In this document: positions 41,840 through 51,989 of the stretch, one piece after another
How positions within the stretch are numbered: position 1 is the first letter of the stretch
Layout: the number at the start of each line of letters is the position of its first letter
The notes under the pieces: generated by a model
What the model was told of the DNA's origin: nothing
The model's database searches: none
Seen by the model: the letters and a program-made list of their open reading frames with translations, nothing else
Position numbers and translations under genes: made by a program
NCBI RefSeq assembly: GCF_026262625.1
Contig: NZ_SHNN01000001.1
Location: forward strand, 868,001-932,000
Length of the DNA: 64,000 nt
Reading direction: 5' to 3'
DNA from: Candidatus Litorirhabdus singularis
GTDB taxonomy: Bacteria; Pseudomonadota; Gammaproteobacteria; Pseudomonadales; Halieaceae

Positions 41840-42850
41840 ATGGCTAGACTGGCTATTAACGGCTACGGCCGTATTGGTCGCAGCGTATTGCGGGCTCTAT
41901 TTGAGCGCGACGAAGAGGCGGCGTTAAGCGTGGTGGCGGTTAACGAACTGGCCGACAGTAAGACCGCTCTGCACCTGACTCGCTATGACTCCACCCACGG
42001 TCGCTTTCCGGGGTCGGTGGAAGCTACCGCCGGGGGTATGAATGTCAACGGCAGTCATATCGAGTTATTGAGTCATGCGGATCCGGGAGATTTACCCTGG
42101 GCCGAATTAGGCGTGGACCTGGTGCTGGAATGTACGGGTGCATTTGATGACCGTCGCACCGCAGAAAAACACCTGCAGAGGGGCGCCGGCCGCGTCCTTT
42201 TCTCGCAGCCTGCGCGGGCGGATGTAGACCTCACGGTGGTCTACGGCGTCAACCAGAGCGAGCTGTTGTCTACCCACAGTATTGTGTCGGCGGCATCCTG
42301 TACCACCAATGGAGTGGTGCCGGTTATTGATGCCTTGGACCGCGCCTTTAGTATCAAGACCGGAACCATAACTACCATTCATTCGGCCATGAACGACCAA
42401 CCGGTGCTGGATGCCTATCACCACACGGATTTGCGCAAGACACGCGCGGCCGGGCAGTCGATTATCCCGGTAGATACTGCGCTGGCGCTAGGTATTGAGA
42501 GGATTTTGCCGCGCTTCGGTGGCCGGTTTACCGCCCAGGCGCTGCGAGTTCCAACGCTCAATGTGTCCGCCATGGACTTAACGGTGTTGGTTGACAAGCC
42601 AGTCACCGAGGCGGAGGTCAATCTCCTGTTGCAGCAGTCCGCGCTAGGAGAGTATTGCGGTGTATTGGGGTATACCGAGGAGCCTTTAGCGTCCTGTGAC
42701 TTTAATCACGACCCACATTCAAGCACCATAGATGCCAGCCAGACGCGAGTTAGCGGTCAGCATTTGGTAAAAGTGCTGGTCTGGTTCGACAACGAATGGG
42801 GCTATGCCAATCGCATGCTGGATATCAGCAGGCATTGGCTGGCACTGTAG
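41840..42850 (+). CDS. epd: Erythrose-4-phosphate dehydrogenase
   Basis: Epd is a GAPDH-family enzyme making 4-phosphoerythronate for PLP synthesis. The 336-residue protein has the NAD site [16 protein letters not shown], catalytic Cys in [13 protein letters not shown] (about 155) and His in [26 protein letters not shown] (in segments). The TIHSAM-D segment and the [17 protein letters not shown] block match E. coli Epd better than GapA. Some Epd proteins retain GAPDH activity, and no gap gene is visible here, so a glycolytic role cannot be excluded. Confidence 0.88.
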   Translation: MARLAINGYGRIGRSVLRALFERDEEAALSVVAVNELADSKTALHLTRYDSTHGRFPGSVEATAGGMNVNGSHIELLSHADPGDLPWAELGVDLVLECTGAFDDRRTAEKHLQRGAGRVLFSQPARADVDLTVVYGVNQSELLSTHSIVSAASCTTNGVVPVIDALDRAFSIKTGTITTIHSAMNDQPVLDAYHHTDLRKTRAAGQSIIPVDTALALGIERILPRFGGRFTAQALRVPTLNVSAMDLTVLVDKPVTEAEVNLLLQQSALGEYCGVLGYTEEPLASCDFNHDPHSSTIDASQTRVSGQHLVKVLVWFDNEWGYANRMLDISRHWLAL

Positions 42851-42887
42851 AACACTTTTTCTTAACCGACGGACGGAGATCACCACT

Positions 42888-44057
42888 ATGGGCGTTAAAG
42901 TATTGCGGATGGATGAGCTGTCATTAGCGGGCCAGCGAGTATTGATTCGTGAAGATCTTAACGTACCGCTAAAGGCTGGCGCCATCACTAGTGATGCTCG
43001 TATTGTGGCGGCCCTGCCGACCATTAAACAGGCGTTGAGCGCGGGAGCGTCAGTTATCCTGATGTCGCATCTAGGGCGGCCCGTGGAAGGCGAATTTGCC
43101 CAAGAGTTCTCAATGGCGCCAGTAGCTGATTACCTGACTGCTGCGCTGCAGCAACCGGTGGCTCTGGTTCGCGATTGGCGCGAGGAGTTTACTGTGGCCG
43201 CCGGAGAGGTGGTAATACTGGAGAATGTCCGCTTCAACGTTGGTGAAAAAGCCGACGCAGATGAGCTGGCACAGGCCTATGCCAGCCTCTGCGATATCTT
43301 TGTGATGGATGCTTTTGGTACGGCACACCGGGCTCAAGCGTCGACGCATGGCGTTGCCAAATTTGCCCCCACGGCATGTGCCGGGCCTCTACTGTGTGCG
43401 GAACTGGAAGCGTTGGAGCAAGCACTTGCTAACCCTGAAAAGCCTATGGTTGCTATTGTCGGAGGCTCCAAGGTGTCTACAAAGCTGACAGTGCTAGAGG
43501 CCTTGGTGGATAAGGTAGACCAACTGATTGTGGGAGGCGGCATTGCTAATACCTTCCTCGCGGCGGCGGGTTATCCGGTGGGGGGTTCTCTGTGCGAGCA
43601 TGAGTTGCTGGACCAGGCTCGCGACTTGATGAGTAAAACCTCTATACCACTGCCCGTTGATGTGGTCACCGGCCTGGAGTTTTCCGAGAACGCCACAGCA
43701 ACCTTAAAGTCTGTGGAGGAGGTCACGGATCAGGACATGATTTTTGACATAGGGCCGCAGAGCGCGGAGGCTGTGACTGCGATCTTGCGCGACGCCAAGA
43801 CCATTCTCTGGAATGGACCCGTAGGCGTGTTTGAGTTTGATCAGTTTGGGGGTGGTACCGAGGCACTGAGCCGGGCGATAGCGGCTAGCGATGGTTTTTC
43901 GCTAGCCGGGGGTGGTGACACTTTGGCGGCAATTGACAAATATGGCATAGCCGATAAGGTTTCTTATATTTCTACCGGTGGCGGTGCCTTTCTGGAGTTT
44001 GTGGAGGGCAAGGTTTTGCCCGCCGTGGCCATGCTGGAGCAACGGGCACAAGACTGA
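42888..44057 (+). CDS. pgk: Phosphoglycerate kinase
   Basis: Pgk interconverts 1,3-bisphosphoglycerate and 3-phosphoglycerate with ATP formation. ATG 42888 gives [19 protein letters not shown] and 389 residues; a longer in-frame start overlaps epd. Motifs are [11 protein letters not shown] near 19-29, LMSHLGRP near 59-66, [10 protein letters not shown] and the nucleotide loop [13 protein letters not shown] near the end. It lies 37 nt after epd. Confidence 0.97.
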   Translation: MGVKVLRMDELSLAGQRVLIREDLNVPLKAGAITSDARIVAALPTIKQALSAGASVILMSHLGRPVEGEFAQEFSMAPVADYLTAALQQPVALVRDWREEFTVAAGEVVILENVRFNVGEKADADELAQAYASLCDIFVMDAFGTAHRAQASTHGVAKFAPTACAGPLLCAELEALEQALANPEKPMVAIVGGSKVSTKLTVLEALVDKVDQLIVGGGIANTFLAAAGYPVGGSLCEHELLDQARDLMSKTSIPLPVDVVTGLEFSENATATLKSVEEVTDQDMIFDIGPQSAEAVTAILRDAKTILWNGPVGVFEFDQFGGGTEALSRAIAASDGFSLAGGGDTLAAIDKYGIADKVSYISTGGGAFLEFVEGKVLPAVAMLEQRAQD

Positions 44058-44152
44058 ATGGGTCAGCGCATTGGTTGGGTCCGCTAGTCGGACAGCGACG
44101 TTAATTAAGACCGTGTCCGCAGTGGCCGGCTAACAACAGACAGGGACAAAAC

Positions 44153-45217
44153 ATGGCACTAATCAGTATGCGGCAGTTGTTGGACCATGCGGCCGAGCAT
44201 GGCTACGGCGTACCCGCTTTCAATGTGAATAACCTGGAGCAGACCCGGGCCATCATGGAGGCGGCTGACCAGACCAATAGCCCAGTGATCATGCAGGCCT
44301 CAGCCGGTGCGCGCAAATACGCGGGCGCGCCGTTTCTGCGGCACATGATTGAGGCGGCCATTGAAGAGTTTCCGCATATTCCGGTGGTGATGCACCAGGA
44401 TCACGGTGTCAGTCCGGCGGTTTGCCAGCGCTCTATTCAGCTGGGTTTTTCATCGGTGATGATGGATGGCTCCCTGGGTGAAGATGGCAAGACGCCTATG
44501 GACTATGACTACAACGTCAAGGTGACCCGCCTCGCAGTAGATATGGCGCACGCCTGTGGTGTATCGGTAGAAGGCGAGCTCGGCTGCCTCGGCTCGCTGG
44601 AAACCGGTGAAGCTGGCGAAGAAGATGGGATTGGCGCCGAGGGCATACTGACACAGGAGCAGATGCTCACCGACCCTGAGGAAGCCGCGCGCTTTGTCGC
44701 TGAAACTGATGTCGATGCGCTGGCTATCGCCTGTGGTACCAGTCATGGCGCCTACAAATTTACCCGCCCACCTACCGGAGATATTCTGGCCATGGACCGA
44801 ATTCGGGCCATCCATGAACGTATTCCGAATACCCATTTGGTGATGCACGGTTCATCTTCAGTACCGCAGGAGTGGCTAGCTATAATCAATGAGTTTGGTG
44901 GTGAGATTCCGGAAACCTATGGTGTACCGGTAGAGCAGATTCAGGAAGGTATTCGTCATGGTGTGCGCAAGATCAATGTCGATACCGATTTGCGTCTGGC
45001 TTCTACGGGGGCCGTGCGACGCTTTCTGGCGCAGAACACGTCCGAATTCGACCCACGCAAGTATCTCGCCGCGACGATGGTTGCTATGAAGGACATCTGT
45101 ATTGCCCGTTATGAGGCTTTTGGCACCGCTGGTAATGCCGACAAGATCACAGCATTGTCACTAGAGGCAATGACCGGGCGCTATAGCTCCGGGGAGTTGA
45201 CCCAAATCGTCAAGTGA
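44153..45217 (+). CDS. fba: Class II fructose-1,6-bisphosphate aldolase
   Basis: The aldolase cleaves fructose-1,6-bisphosphate in glycolysis and runs in reverse in gluconeogenesis. The 354-residue protein is the Calvin-cycle subtype of class II enzymes: [14 protein letters not shown] near 18-31, zinc ligand region VVMHQDHG near 79-86, [12 protein letters not shown], and [13 protein letters not shown]. Zinc-ligand His residues are intact. It is 95 nt after pgk and translationally coupled to the following hydrolase. Confidence 0.95.
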   Translation: MALISMRQLLDHAAEHGYGVPAFNVNNLEQTRAIMEAADQTNSPVIMQASAGARKYAGAPFLRHMIEAAIEEFPHIPVVMHQDHGVSPAVCQRSIQLGFSSVMMDGSLGEDGKTPMDYDYNVKVTRLAVDMAHACGVSVEGELGCLGSLETGEAGEEDGIGAEGILTQEQMLTDPEEAARFVAETDVDALAIACGTSHGAYKFTRPPTGDILAMDRIRAIHERIPNTHLVMHGSSSVPQEWLAIINEFGGEIPETYGVPVEQIQEGIRHGVRKINVDTDLRLASTGAVRRFLAQNTSEFDPRKYLAATMVAMKDICIARYEAFGTAGNADKITALSLEAMTGRYSSGELTQIVK

Positions 45218-46173
45218 GCGCTATGATTAGCGTGGAGCGGTTAGCGGCAGTGGCTGCTGATTTGCGCCCGATCAATCTCGGCGCCGGTCCGTTGTCGTCA
45301 GAAGAGCGTGCCTATCTGGCGGCTTATAATATTGATTTTCAATCTGAATTTGCAGGGCTAACACATGCTCTGGGTTATCTTGACGCTGCGCGACAGCGTC
45401 TTGCCGTACACATTCTTACGGTGCCTGCAGCAAAGGGCAACCTGCTGCTGGTGCACGGCTATTTTGATCATGTGGGGTTGTTTGGGCATCTGATCCGGTT
45501 TGGGTTGGAGCGGGGTTACAATGTGGTCGCTTTCGACCTCCCCGGTCATGGTTTGTCCACCGGCGCGGCCGCCGTTATTGAGGACTTTGGTGATTATGCC
45601 GAGGCCTTGCAGGCAGTGCAGACTGCCGCTATCGAAGCGTTGCCGGGGGATTGGTATGTGATTGCACAGAGCACCGGTGGAGCGGCGGTATTAGAAAGCC
45701 TGGTCCAGGGCTGGCGGCAGGCGCGGGCGATCGCTCTGCTGGCGCCCTTGGTGCGACCAGTGGGTTGGTACTGGGTGCAACCGGCACACGCGGTATTGCG
45801 GCATTTTCGGAAGTCGCTGTCGCGTAAGTTTGCTCAGAATTCCAATGATCCGGTATTCCTCGAATTTTTGCGCAACGACCCGCTTCAGGCTCGGCAATTG
45901 TCCCTGGTTTGGATCGGCGCGCTGCGACGCTGGCTGCATACTTTGCCGCGCAGTTTGCCTTGCCAAATACCGATTTTGGTATTGCAGGGTGACAACGATG
46001 AGACCGTCGATGGTCCCTTTAATACCGCTTATATAGAACGCATGATCGATAATGTTGAGTTGCAAGTGCTGCCGGGAGCGCGCCATCAACTGGCCAACGA
46101 GAGCGCTTCAATACGTCAACAGATAGGCGCCCGGCTGGATCAATTTTTCAGCAACTATCCGTTATCGTCGTAG
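45214..46173 (+). CDS. Alpha/beta hydrolase (lysophospholipase-like)
   Basis: The 319-residue protein has a serine hydrolase fold: [17 protein letters not shown] near 80-96, FDLPGHGLS, nucleophile elbow AQSTGGA (Ser near 153), acid in [10 protein letters not shown] and His in [11 protein letters not shown]. It resembles PldB-type lysophospholipases and monoacylglycerol lipases; the substrate is unknown. The start is GTG 45214 in a GTGA overlap with fba, or ATG 45223 three codons on. It is the last gene before a strong terminator. Confidence 0.83.
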   Translation: MSAMISVERLAAVAADLRPINLGAGPLSSEERAYLAAYNIDFQSEFAGLTHALGYLDAARQRLAVHILTVPAAKGNLLLVHGYFDHVGLFGHLIRFGLERGYNVVAFDLPGHGLSTGAAAVIEDFGDYAEALQAVQTAAIEALPGDWYVIAQSTGGAAVLESLVQGWRQARAIALLAPLVRPVGWYWVQPAHAVLRHFRKSLSRKFAQNSNDPVFLEFLRNDPLQARQLSLVWIGALRRWLHTLPRSLPCQIPILVLQGDNDETVDGPFNTAYIERMIDNVELQVLPGARHQLANESASIRQQIGARLDQFFSNYPLSS

Positions 46174-46185
46174 CTTTCGTCAGTC

Positions 46186-46216
46186 AAAAAAAAAGCCCTC
46201 CTGGGAGGGCCTTTTT
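46186..46216. terminator. Bidirectional rho-independent terminator
   Basis: An A9 tract, GCCCTC, loop CTGG, GAGGGC and CTTTTT form a hairpin with T-tracts on both strands. It lies between the convergent hydrolase (stop 46173) and TonB receptor (stop 46293) genes and can end both transcripts. Confidence 0.93.
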
Positions 46217-46292
46217 GTAGCGCCACGCGGCTACCAGGTCGGTTTCTGCCAGAGATAGCTAAAAGCGCTCCCTCGGCATAGTCTGTTAGGGG

Positions 46293-48584
46293 TCAGAAAT
46301 CATACTTGATTGAGACACCCACTGTGCGAGGCTGAGTGTAAACGCCCAGGGAGGTAAACATTCCGGGGCCTACAATTTGGTCTCTACGATTCTGCAATTT
46401 CATTTCATCGAATAAGTTGGTGGCATACAACTGACCGGAAATATTGTTGAAGGTCAGCCCAAAGTTGAGATCAGCCAATACGTACTCGTCGACTGTGGTG
46501 TTCACGTTGTTTTCGGAATCGCTGAAACTGGTATCCATCTTTCCCACATAGCGCAGTCCGCCGCCCAAGGTAGCGTCCAGACCACCCAGCATAAACGCGT
46601 AGGAAGCTCTCAATGATGCAGTGGCTTCCGGAATATTGGGGTGCTGGTCTCCCGATACAGCTCCAAGAAATGCATCGTCGCCATCCAATTCATTGTCGTT
46701 CCAGGAAATGCCTGCAGTGATATCCAGCCCGTCCAGCGGAGACATAACCGCCTGTGCATCCAAGCCATAAGCTTTGAGAGTGCCATCGTAATTGGCATTG
46801 CCCGAAGTGCCGAAGGCGGTGATGATGGTCTGGAAATCCTTGAACTCGCTATACCAGAGCGCGAGATCATAACGGAACAAGCTGCTGCCGGATTCACCTT
46901 TGATGCCTGCCTCGTAGCTCCAGACTTCATCGGAGTCCAGTTCACAGCCATTGTTGATGAGCCCCACGGTGTTTGAGCAGTCATTGGGATCGACATCGGG
47001 GTCTTCCTCTGCCTCTGGGCTTACCACAGGTATGCTGGCAGACGCTGGACGATAACCGCTGGCGATACTTCCATAGAACATATTGTTCTCATTGAAACGA
47101 TACCGGGCAGCCAGAGAGTAAGTGGCTACCGTGTCATCGTTGTTCCCGAATGATGTCGTGCCAGGGTCAGTTAATGCCCCATCCTGAGTGAGCTCGAGTT
47201 CTGATTCATGATTGCTGATGCGTGCGCCCAGGGAGATATCGAAGTCCGGGCTGACGAAATAGGTGATGTTGCCGTAAACCGCATACTCGGTATATTCGCT
47301 GGGGAAATTGACGAAACCAGTGACCTGATCGGGCACCGGATCTGGCATTAGCGTTTGGCTCTCAGCGGTTTCCTCGTCGGCGTAGTAAAAGCCTGCCAGC
47401 CACTCCAGGGAGTCACTCTGTGGTGAGGTCAGGCGCAGCTCTTGAATATACTTCTTTGAATCGGACGCCAGATCCAGACCGACCCGCTCGGTTGTGCCTG
47501 GCGGAAGTCCCAGTGCTCCGTCCACCACGAACGGTGGCAGGCTGCTTGAGATATCTGAGAAGCTGGTAAAGTTATACTCAATGAGGCTACTGACAGACGT
47601 CAGGGTTGCCCAGTTCCATTCATAGTTAATCGTCAATGCGTAGTTGTCGTACTCGACTTTGTTGAAACCGGGCTGGGATGAAGTCTGGAAATCACCATAC
47701 AGGGGATCGTCAGAGTCGGGCCCCTCAAGCTCGATTCTCGCTCTTGCGTCGTACTCATTTTCGTCGTGCAGCACCTTCAGTTTGAGGTCGCCGCGATCAG
47801 AGAAACGATAGAGCATATCGATCGCATAGCCTTTACGCTCTGTTTCGTTGATTCCATCTTGCAGCACTGCTCCGGTGTCCGGATCAATCCAATCCACGTA
47901 GCCTTCGTTATTTTGGGAGAAGCCTGACAGGGTGAGCCCCAGCGTATCTTTGATAATCGGTACACTGATACTGCCATTGTAGAGTTGGTTCAGGCCTCCG
48001 TTCTCCGTATCAGAAAGGTTGGCGCCAACGCTGCCACGCATTTCCTCGAGCGCAGGCTCGCGAGTGATGTAGCGTACAACACCGCCAACCGCGACAGATC
48101 CATACAGGGTGCCCTGTGGTCCTTTTACCATCTCTACACGCTCAACGTCGCCCAGCAGGCCGTCGTAGTAAAGCTCTGCGCCGCTGGCATAGGGGGTATT
48201 AGTACTCATGGGAACGTCATCGACGTAAATACCCACCACCGGGGTGTTGCCCGCTTGGGGAATACCTCGGATGCCAATGCTGCCTTGGCCAATCACCCCC
48301 CGATCGATAAAAGAGACACCGGGCGTGTACTCAATCATATCGCGAAGGGTACCGAGTCCAATCTCTGTGAAATCATCCGGTGAGAAGGCAATAATAGAGC
48401 CCGCTATGTCTTGAATAGCCTCTTCACGCCGAGTGGCTGTAACGATGACTTCCTCCAGCGCGGCTGATGGATCCACATCCTGTGCTTGGACCGACGGTAT
48501 TGCCGTCAGTGCACCGGCTATTGCGAGGGAGAGTGCAGTTTGCCGGTACGCCGGGCGTAGGTAATTAAAGTGTCCCGAATTCAT
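46293..48584 (-). CDS. TonB-dependent outer membrane receptor
   Basis: From ATG 48584 the product is 763 residues. A signal peptide ends near SVQAQ (about 35), a TonB box EEVIVTATRREE follows, then a plug domain (about 60-170) with GIRGIPQAGNTPVVGIYVDDVP in segments and VEMVKGPQGTLYGSVAVGG, then the 22-strand barrel ending GVSIKYDF. The plug type resembles receptors for large organic ligands. No binding-protein or ABC genes are adjacent, so the ligand is unknown. It lacks the N-terminal signalling domain of its upstream neighbour. Confidence 0.92.
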   Translation of the reverse strand: MNSGHFNYLRPAYRQTALSLAIAGALTAIPSVQAQDVDPSAALEEVIVTATRREEAIQDIAGSIIAFSPDDFTEIGLGTLRDMIEYTPGVSFIDRGVIGQGSIGIRGIPQAGNTPVVGIYVDDVPMSTNTPYASGAELYYDGLLGDVERVEMVKGPQGTLYGSVAVGGVVRYITREPALEEMRGSVGANLSDTENGGLNQLYNGSISVPIIKDTLGLTLSGFSQNNEGYVDWIDPDTGAVLQDGINETERKGYAIDMLYRFSDRGDLKLKVLHDENEYDARARIELEGPDSDDPLYGDFQTSSQPGFNKVEYDNYALTINYEWNWATLTSVSSLIEYNFTSFSDISSSLPPFVVDGALGLPPGTTERVGLDLASDSKKYIQELRLTSPQSDSLEWLAGFYYADEETAESQTLMPDPVPDQVTGFVNFPSEYTEYAVYGNITYFVSPDFDISLGARISNHESELELTQDGALTDPGTTSFGNNDDTVATYSLAARYRFNENNMFYGSIASGYRPASASIPVVSPEAEEDPDVDPNDCSNTVGLINNGCELDSDEVWSYEAGIKGESGSSLFRYDLALWYSEFKDFQTIITAFGTSGNANYDGTLKAYGLDAQAVMSPLDGLDITAGISWNDNELDGDDAFLGAVSGDQHPNIPEATASLRASYAFMLGGLDATLGGGLRYVGKMDTSFSDSENNVNTTVDEYVLADLNFGLTFNNISGQLYATNLFDEMKLQNRRDQIVGPGMFTSLGVYTQPRTVGVSIKYDF

Positions 48585-48679
48585 GGTCTTGTCCCTAGTA
48601 ATTTTCAATGACTGGTATTGCCCTGACTGCCCTAGCCCACCTGATTTAAGCAGGGTAGACCAAGTGCTCGTCCTTTAAT

Positions 48680-48692
48680 GTGAACTATTCAC
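48680..48692. promoter_or_regulatory. Palindrome in the leader of the first TonB receptor gene
   Basis: GTGAA and TTCAC arms flank a 3-bp centre, about 10-22 bp downstream of the predicted transcription start. The position suits a repressor operator; the regulator is unknown. Confidence 0.4.
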
Positions 48693-48708
48693 TGTTGGGC
48701 TGAATATT

Positions 48709-48736
48709 AGTATATAAATCAGGCATTAACAGGCAA
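48709..48736 (-). promoter_or_regulatory. Promoter of the first TonB receptor gene
   Basis: Leftward TTGCCT (48731-48736) and TATACT (48709-48714) are spaced by 16 bp in an AT-rich segment, about 125 nt before the ATG at 48584. Confidence 0.6.
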
Positions 48737-48903
48737 GACTTAATGTTTGATACAAATAGTGTGAGATAAGCCACAGTTATTCTGCTGCAGTTGACGATTG
48801 TCGGCATCGATGTCGCAAAACTTGATCTATAGCTCCGGTAAGTGGGCATTCACTAACCCTGATATCGATGAATTTCGGTGCTGAGTAGACGTTCAGAAGT
48901 GTA

Positions 48904-51900
48904 TTAGAAGCGCTGGCTAAGCTTGGCATACCAATAACGGCCACGAATATCATGGGTGCGGCCGTCGAAGTTGTCGTTAAAGGCTGAGGCGGCAAAGGGC
49001 GGCTCTGAATCCAGCAGATTGTCGACGCCTACGGCCATACGCAGTCCATGGAGAACATCAAACAGATAACTGGCCTGAACGTCATGCACCAGCCAGTTGC
49101 GAACCACACGACTGGTGGTGGTGTTCGGAACGACCTCTTTGAGACTGCTTACAAAATGCAGGTCGTAGCTGCCACGCCAACGCTGCCGCGCCCATTGCAT
49201 CCCGATGTTACCTTTCCATTTGGGCAGTGCACCGGCGCCTTCTGCCTGTGGATCGCGAAAGCTACCGGACAGGTTAACGGTTGGGGCATCGGCATCCAGC
49301 TGGAGGGTGTACTCGTCCATATAGGCTACATTGAGCCCTGTTGAGAGCTGCCCCCAGTCGCGTTTGGGCAATCGATAGTTGAGACCAAAGTCGATACCCT
49401 GCACGCGACGTTCACCCACGTTAACTTTGGTTGCTGTCACTTGCTGCAGATTGCCGCGCTGGTCGCGCACCACATTGTCTTCGAACTCGCCGAACTGCGC
49501 ATTCTGGCTGAGGATAAATTGGGCGCTTGAGTCCACTACTTGAGAGGTCTCAATATCGAAGTAGTCGGCAGTGGCATTGAATCCCGGCGCGTTACCAGGG
49601 GTCCAGACAATACCAATGCCATAGCTACGTGATTTCTCCGGATTCAGCTCGGGATTGCCGCTGGTAATCGTCAGGTACTGGTAGCGGCCCGGGTCTGCTT
49701 GTTGTGCGCAGCCGGGCAGAGTACCCACGTTCTCTGGCAGTATGCAGGGATCGAACAGCATCGCGTGAGCTTCGGTCGCGCCAGAGTAGAGTTCACTGAG
49801 GCTAGGAGCCCGGAAGCCCTGTGCATGGGTAGCGCGCAGCAGCAGGGCGGGGCTGAGTTGAAAGCGCAGGCCGTATTTGGGATTCGTAATATCGCCAAAG
49901 TCGCTATAGCGTGAATAGCGCACAGCGATTTCGAGGTCGAGCTTGATCTGCTTGTCTGCGGACTGCCAAACTGGAGTGATGCTCTCGCCATAGATCTCGG
50001 TAATATTGCGACGACCTTGAGTGGGAGTGAGATTATCCGTGCCAATGATAGCCATATTCGCCAGCAACCCGTCCGGCTTCTTGCTGGTATTTTCATCGCG
50101 GTATTCCATGCCGATAGCAAAATCGATGGTGCCGGAAGGCAGTTCAACCAGTTTGCGCGCCGCGGTGAAACTCAAGCTACCCAGACTGCTCTCTCCGTCG
50201 ACATTGCTGTTGACCGCCAGAAAGCCCAGCTGTTCTGCGTCGACGCTGCCTGCAGCGCCAAATAGATTAATAGGTACGCAGTTATCGATAGCAGAGCCCT
50301 GACAGTTGGCGGCCGGGCCGATGCCTCGCTGGAGATTGCTGGCATTAATAAGGCCGCGGGATCGCTCGCGTGCCTGACTCTTGCTCCAGCTATAGCTTAA
50401 TTCCCAGTCCCAGCCACCATGCAGTCCCTGCAGTATTGCAGCAAGTCGCTCTACCTCGGAGCTATTGTCCTGGCGTCTGGCGCCCAGTTCGGTAAAACGA
50501 CGACGCAAATCAGTGATGGGTTCGCCAAACGGGTTGTAGATGTTGTCGGCAGCCACTTCCAACGGTATTTGCTCGAAGCCCGTAAATACTGGTGTTGGCG
50601 CGAGATTCGCCTGTGACTGTGTCTCTGTGTAACTTCCCTCCAGAGTGCCGGTCAGACTTTCGCTAAAATCAAAGCTGGCGGTTGCATAGATATATTTTCG
50701 CTCGGACGGCACCAGTGAGCTGGTGTAGATCGGATAGTCAAAACGGTCTTCGGTGCTAGCTTCACGGTAGGTGTTGCTGGCGGCATCGCGAATAACCACG
50801 CTGCCGTCGGAGCGGGTTACCCTGGCTGCGGGTGTAGCGGTAGAGCGGCGATCGTTGCCGCCGCGGCTGCGACTGTCTGCAGAAGCAGACAGAGGGCGTT
50901 CTCGTGATTGTATTTCGCCCTCACTGAAATAGGAGGCGGTCATGAAAAAGGAGCCACTGTTAAAGCCGGTACCGTACTGAAACGTGGTAGTGACTGCCTC
51001 GCCATCGCCCTGCTCGGCGGTGCCGTAATATTGCTCGAGCATGGCGCCATAAAAGTCGCGTTTCATAATGATGTTGACAATGCCTGCTATGGCATCAGAG
51101 CCGTAGATTGCCGAGGCGCCGTCCTTAAGTACTTCGATGCGGTCGACGGCGGCTGGCGCTATGGAGTTGAGGTCGACCGACTCACCACCGAGCCCGTCAT
51201 TGGCTACGCGTCGACCGTTGATGAGCACCAGCGTGCTGGACGCCGGCAGCCCGCGCAGAGTGGCGGTGGCAGTGCCGTTGCCGCCATTGCTGATGGCCGT
51301 GCTGGTAGGGTTGCCTGACACTGCGGGCAGGCGCCGCAACAACTGGCCTAGTGTTTGCGCCCCACTGAGCTCGATGTCCGGCGCGGAGATCATATCCACC
51401 GGCGCGGACCCCTGCAGGTGGTCGCGTTTGATACGGGAGCCCGTAACCTGACTGCCGTATACGTAGAGCTCCTCAATACCTGGAACGTAAAGGGGGTTGC
51501 GAATCAGCAGTTCAGCTTCTGCGGGGCAGCTATCGGTGAGCTCGCAGCGGGCGTCATAAACAGCAATGATGCGGTCGTCGACTAGCCGATAATCAAGATC
51601 AGTATTCTCGAGTAACTTTGCCAGTGCCGTATCAACGTCCATGGCACCAGTGAATCCGCCGCTCTGAATGTTACGGGTTAGATGGTCCGGAAAAACAATT
51701 GCCAGGCCGCTCTGATGACTGAACTGAATCAGGGCTTGGGACAGGGCCAATTGGTCACTGATTCGGAACTGGAACTGGGGCTCCGCGCTGTGGCTGGGCG
51801 CAGCGATGAGTATGGAGGTTAGTAACAGGCACGTCAGCCAGAGCCTCCCAGCGTTCTGGCCGTGTGCTGATCGATTCAAGGTTGTGGTGATGCTTATATT

Positions 51901-51960
51901 TGTCTGCTCCACGGACGCGCCGGACCTCATTGAGACAGGGCGCCGCTCGCAGGCGGTCAT
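48904..51960 (-). CDS. TonB-dependent receptor with N-terminal signalling (STN) domain
   Basis: The 1018-residue receptor has a long N-terminus, a hydrophobic signal segment (about 40-58, ending SHSA) and an STN domain (about 60-130; ALSQALIQFSHQSGLAIVF, then TALAKLLENTDLDYRL). The plug (about 175-300) includes ATLRGLPASSTLVLINGRRVA and VEVLKDGASAIYGSDAIAGIVN-like segments (here IEVLKDGASAIYG). The barrel ends YWYAKLSQRF. The STN domain and the fecI-fecR genes upstream indicate surface signalling as in FecA. The plug resembles large Xanthomonas/Caulobacter-type receptors more than siderophore receptors. The start could be ATG 51930. Confidence 0.92.
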   Translation of the reverse strand: MTACERRPVSMRSGASVEQTNISITTTLNRSAHGQNAGRLWLTCLLLTSILIAAPSHSAEPQFQFRISDQLALSQALIQFSHQSGLAIVFPDHLTRNIQSGGFTGAMDVDTALAKLLENTDLDYRLVDDRIIAVYDARCELTDSCPAEAELLIRNPLYVPGIEELYVYGSQVTGSRIKRDHLQGSAPVDMISAPDIELSGAQTLGQLLRRLPAVSGNPTSTAISNGGNGTATATLRGLPASSTLVLINGRRVANDGLGGESVDLNSIAPAAVDRIEVLKDGASAIYGSDAIAGIVNIIMKRDFYGAMLEQYYGTAEQGDGEAVTTTFQYGTGFNSGSFFMTASYFSEGEIQSRERPLSASADSRSRGGNDRRSTATPAARVTRSDGSVVIRDAASNTYREASTEDRFDYPIYTSSLVPSERKYIYATASFDFSESLTGTLEGSYTETQSQANLAPTPVFTGFEQIPLEVAADNIYNPFGEPITDLRRRFTELGARRQDNSSEVERLAAILQGLHGGWDWELSYSWSKSQARERSRGLINASNLQRGIGPAANCQGSAIDNCVPINLFGAAGSVDAEQLGFLAVNSNVDGESSLGSLSFTAARKLVELPSGTIDFAIGMEYRDENTSKKPDGLLANMAIIGTDNLTPTQGRRNITEIYGESITPVWQSADKQIKLDLEIAVRYSRYSDFGDITNPKYGLRFQLSPALLLRATHAQGFRAPSLSELYSGATEAHAMLFDPCILPENVGTLPGCAQQADPGRYQYLTITSGNPELNPEKSRSYGIGIVWTPGNAPGFNATADYFDIETSQVVDSSAQFILSQNAQFGEFEDNVVRDQRGNLQQVTATKVNVGERRVQGIDFGLNYRLPKRDWGQLSTGLNVAYMDEYTLQLDADAPTVNLSGSFRDPQAEGAGALPKWKGNIGMQWARQRWRGSYDLHFVSSLKEVVPNTTTSRVVRNWLVHDVQASYLFDVLHGLRMAVGVDNLLDSEPPFAASAFNDNFDGRTHDIRGRYWYAKLSQRF

Positions 51961-51989
51961 AAGACAACCCCTTCATAGGGGTTTATAGC

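Larger units (their letters stand above)
48585..48903. other. Intergenic region between two TonB receptor genes
   Basis: This gap of 319 bases holds no gene I can support; the short frame at 48777-48995 overlaps the next receptor and looks spurious. It contains a leftward promoter (48709-48736) and a palindrome (48680-48692), described separately. No terminator for the upstream receptor gene is evident. Confidence 0.6.
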
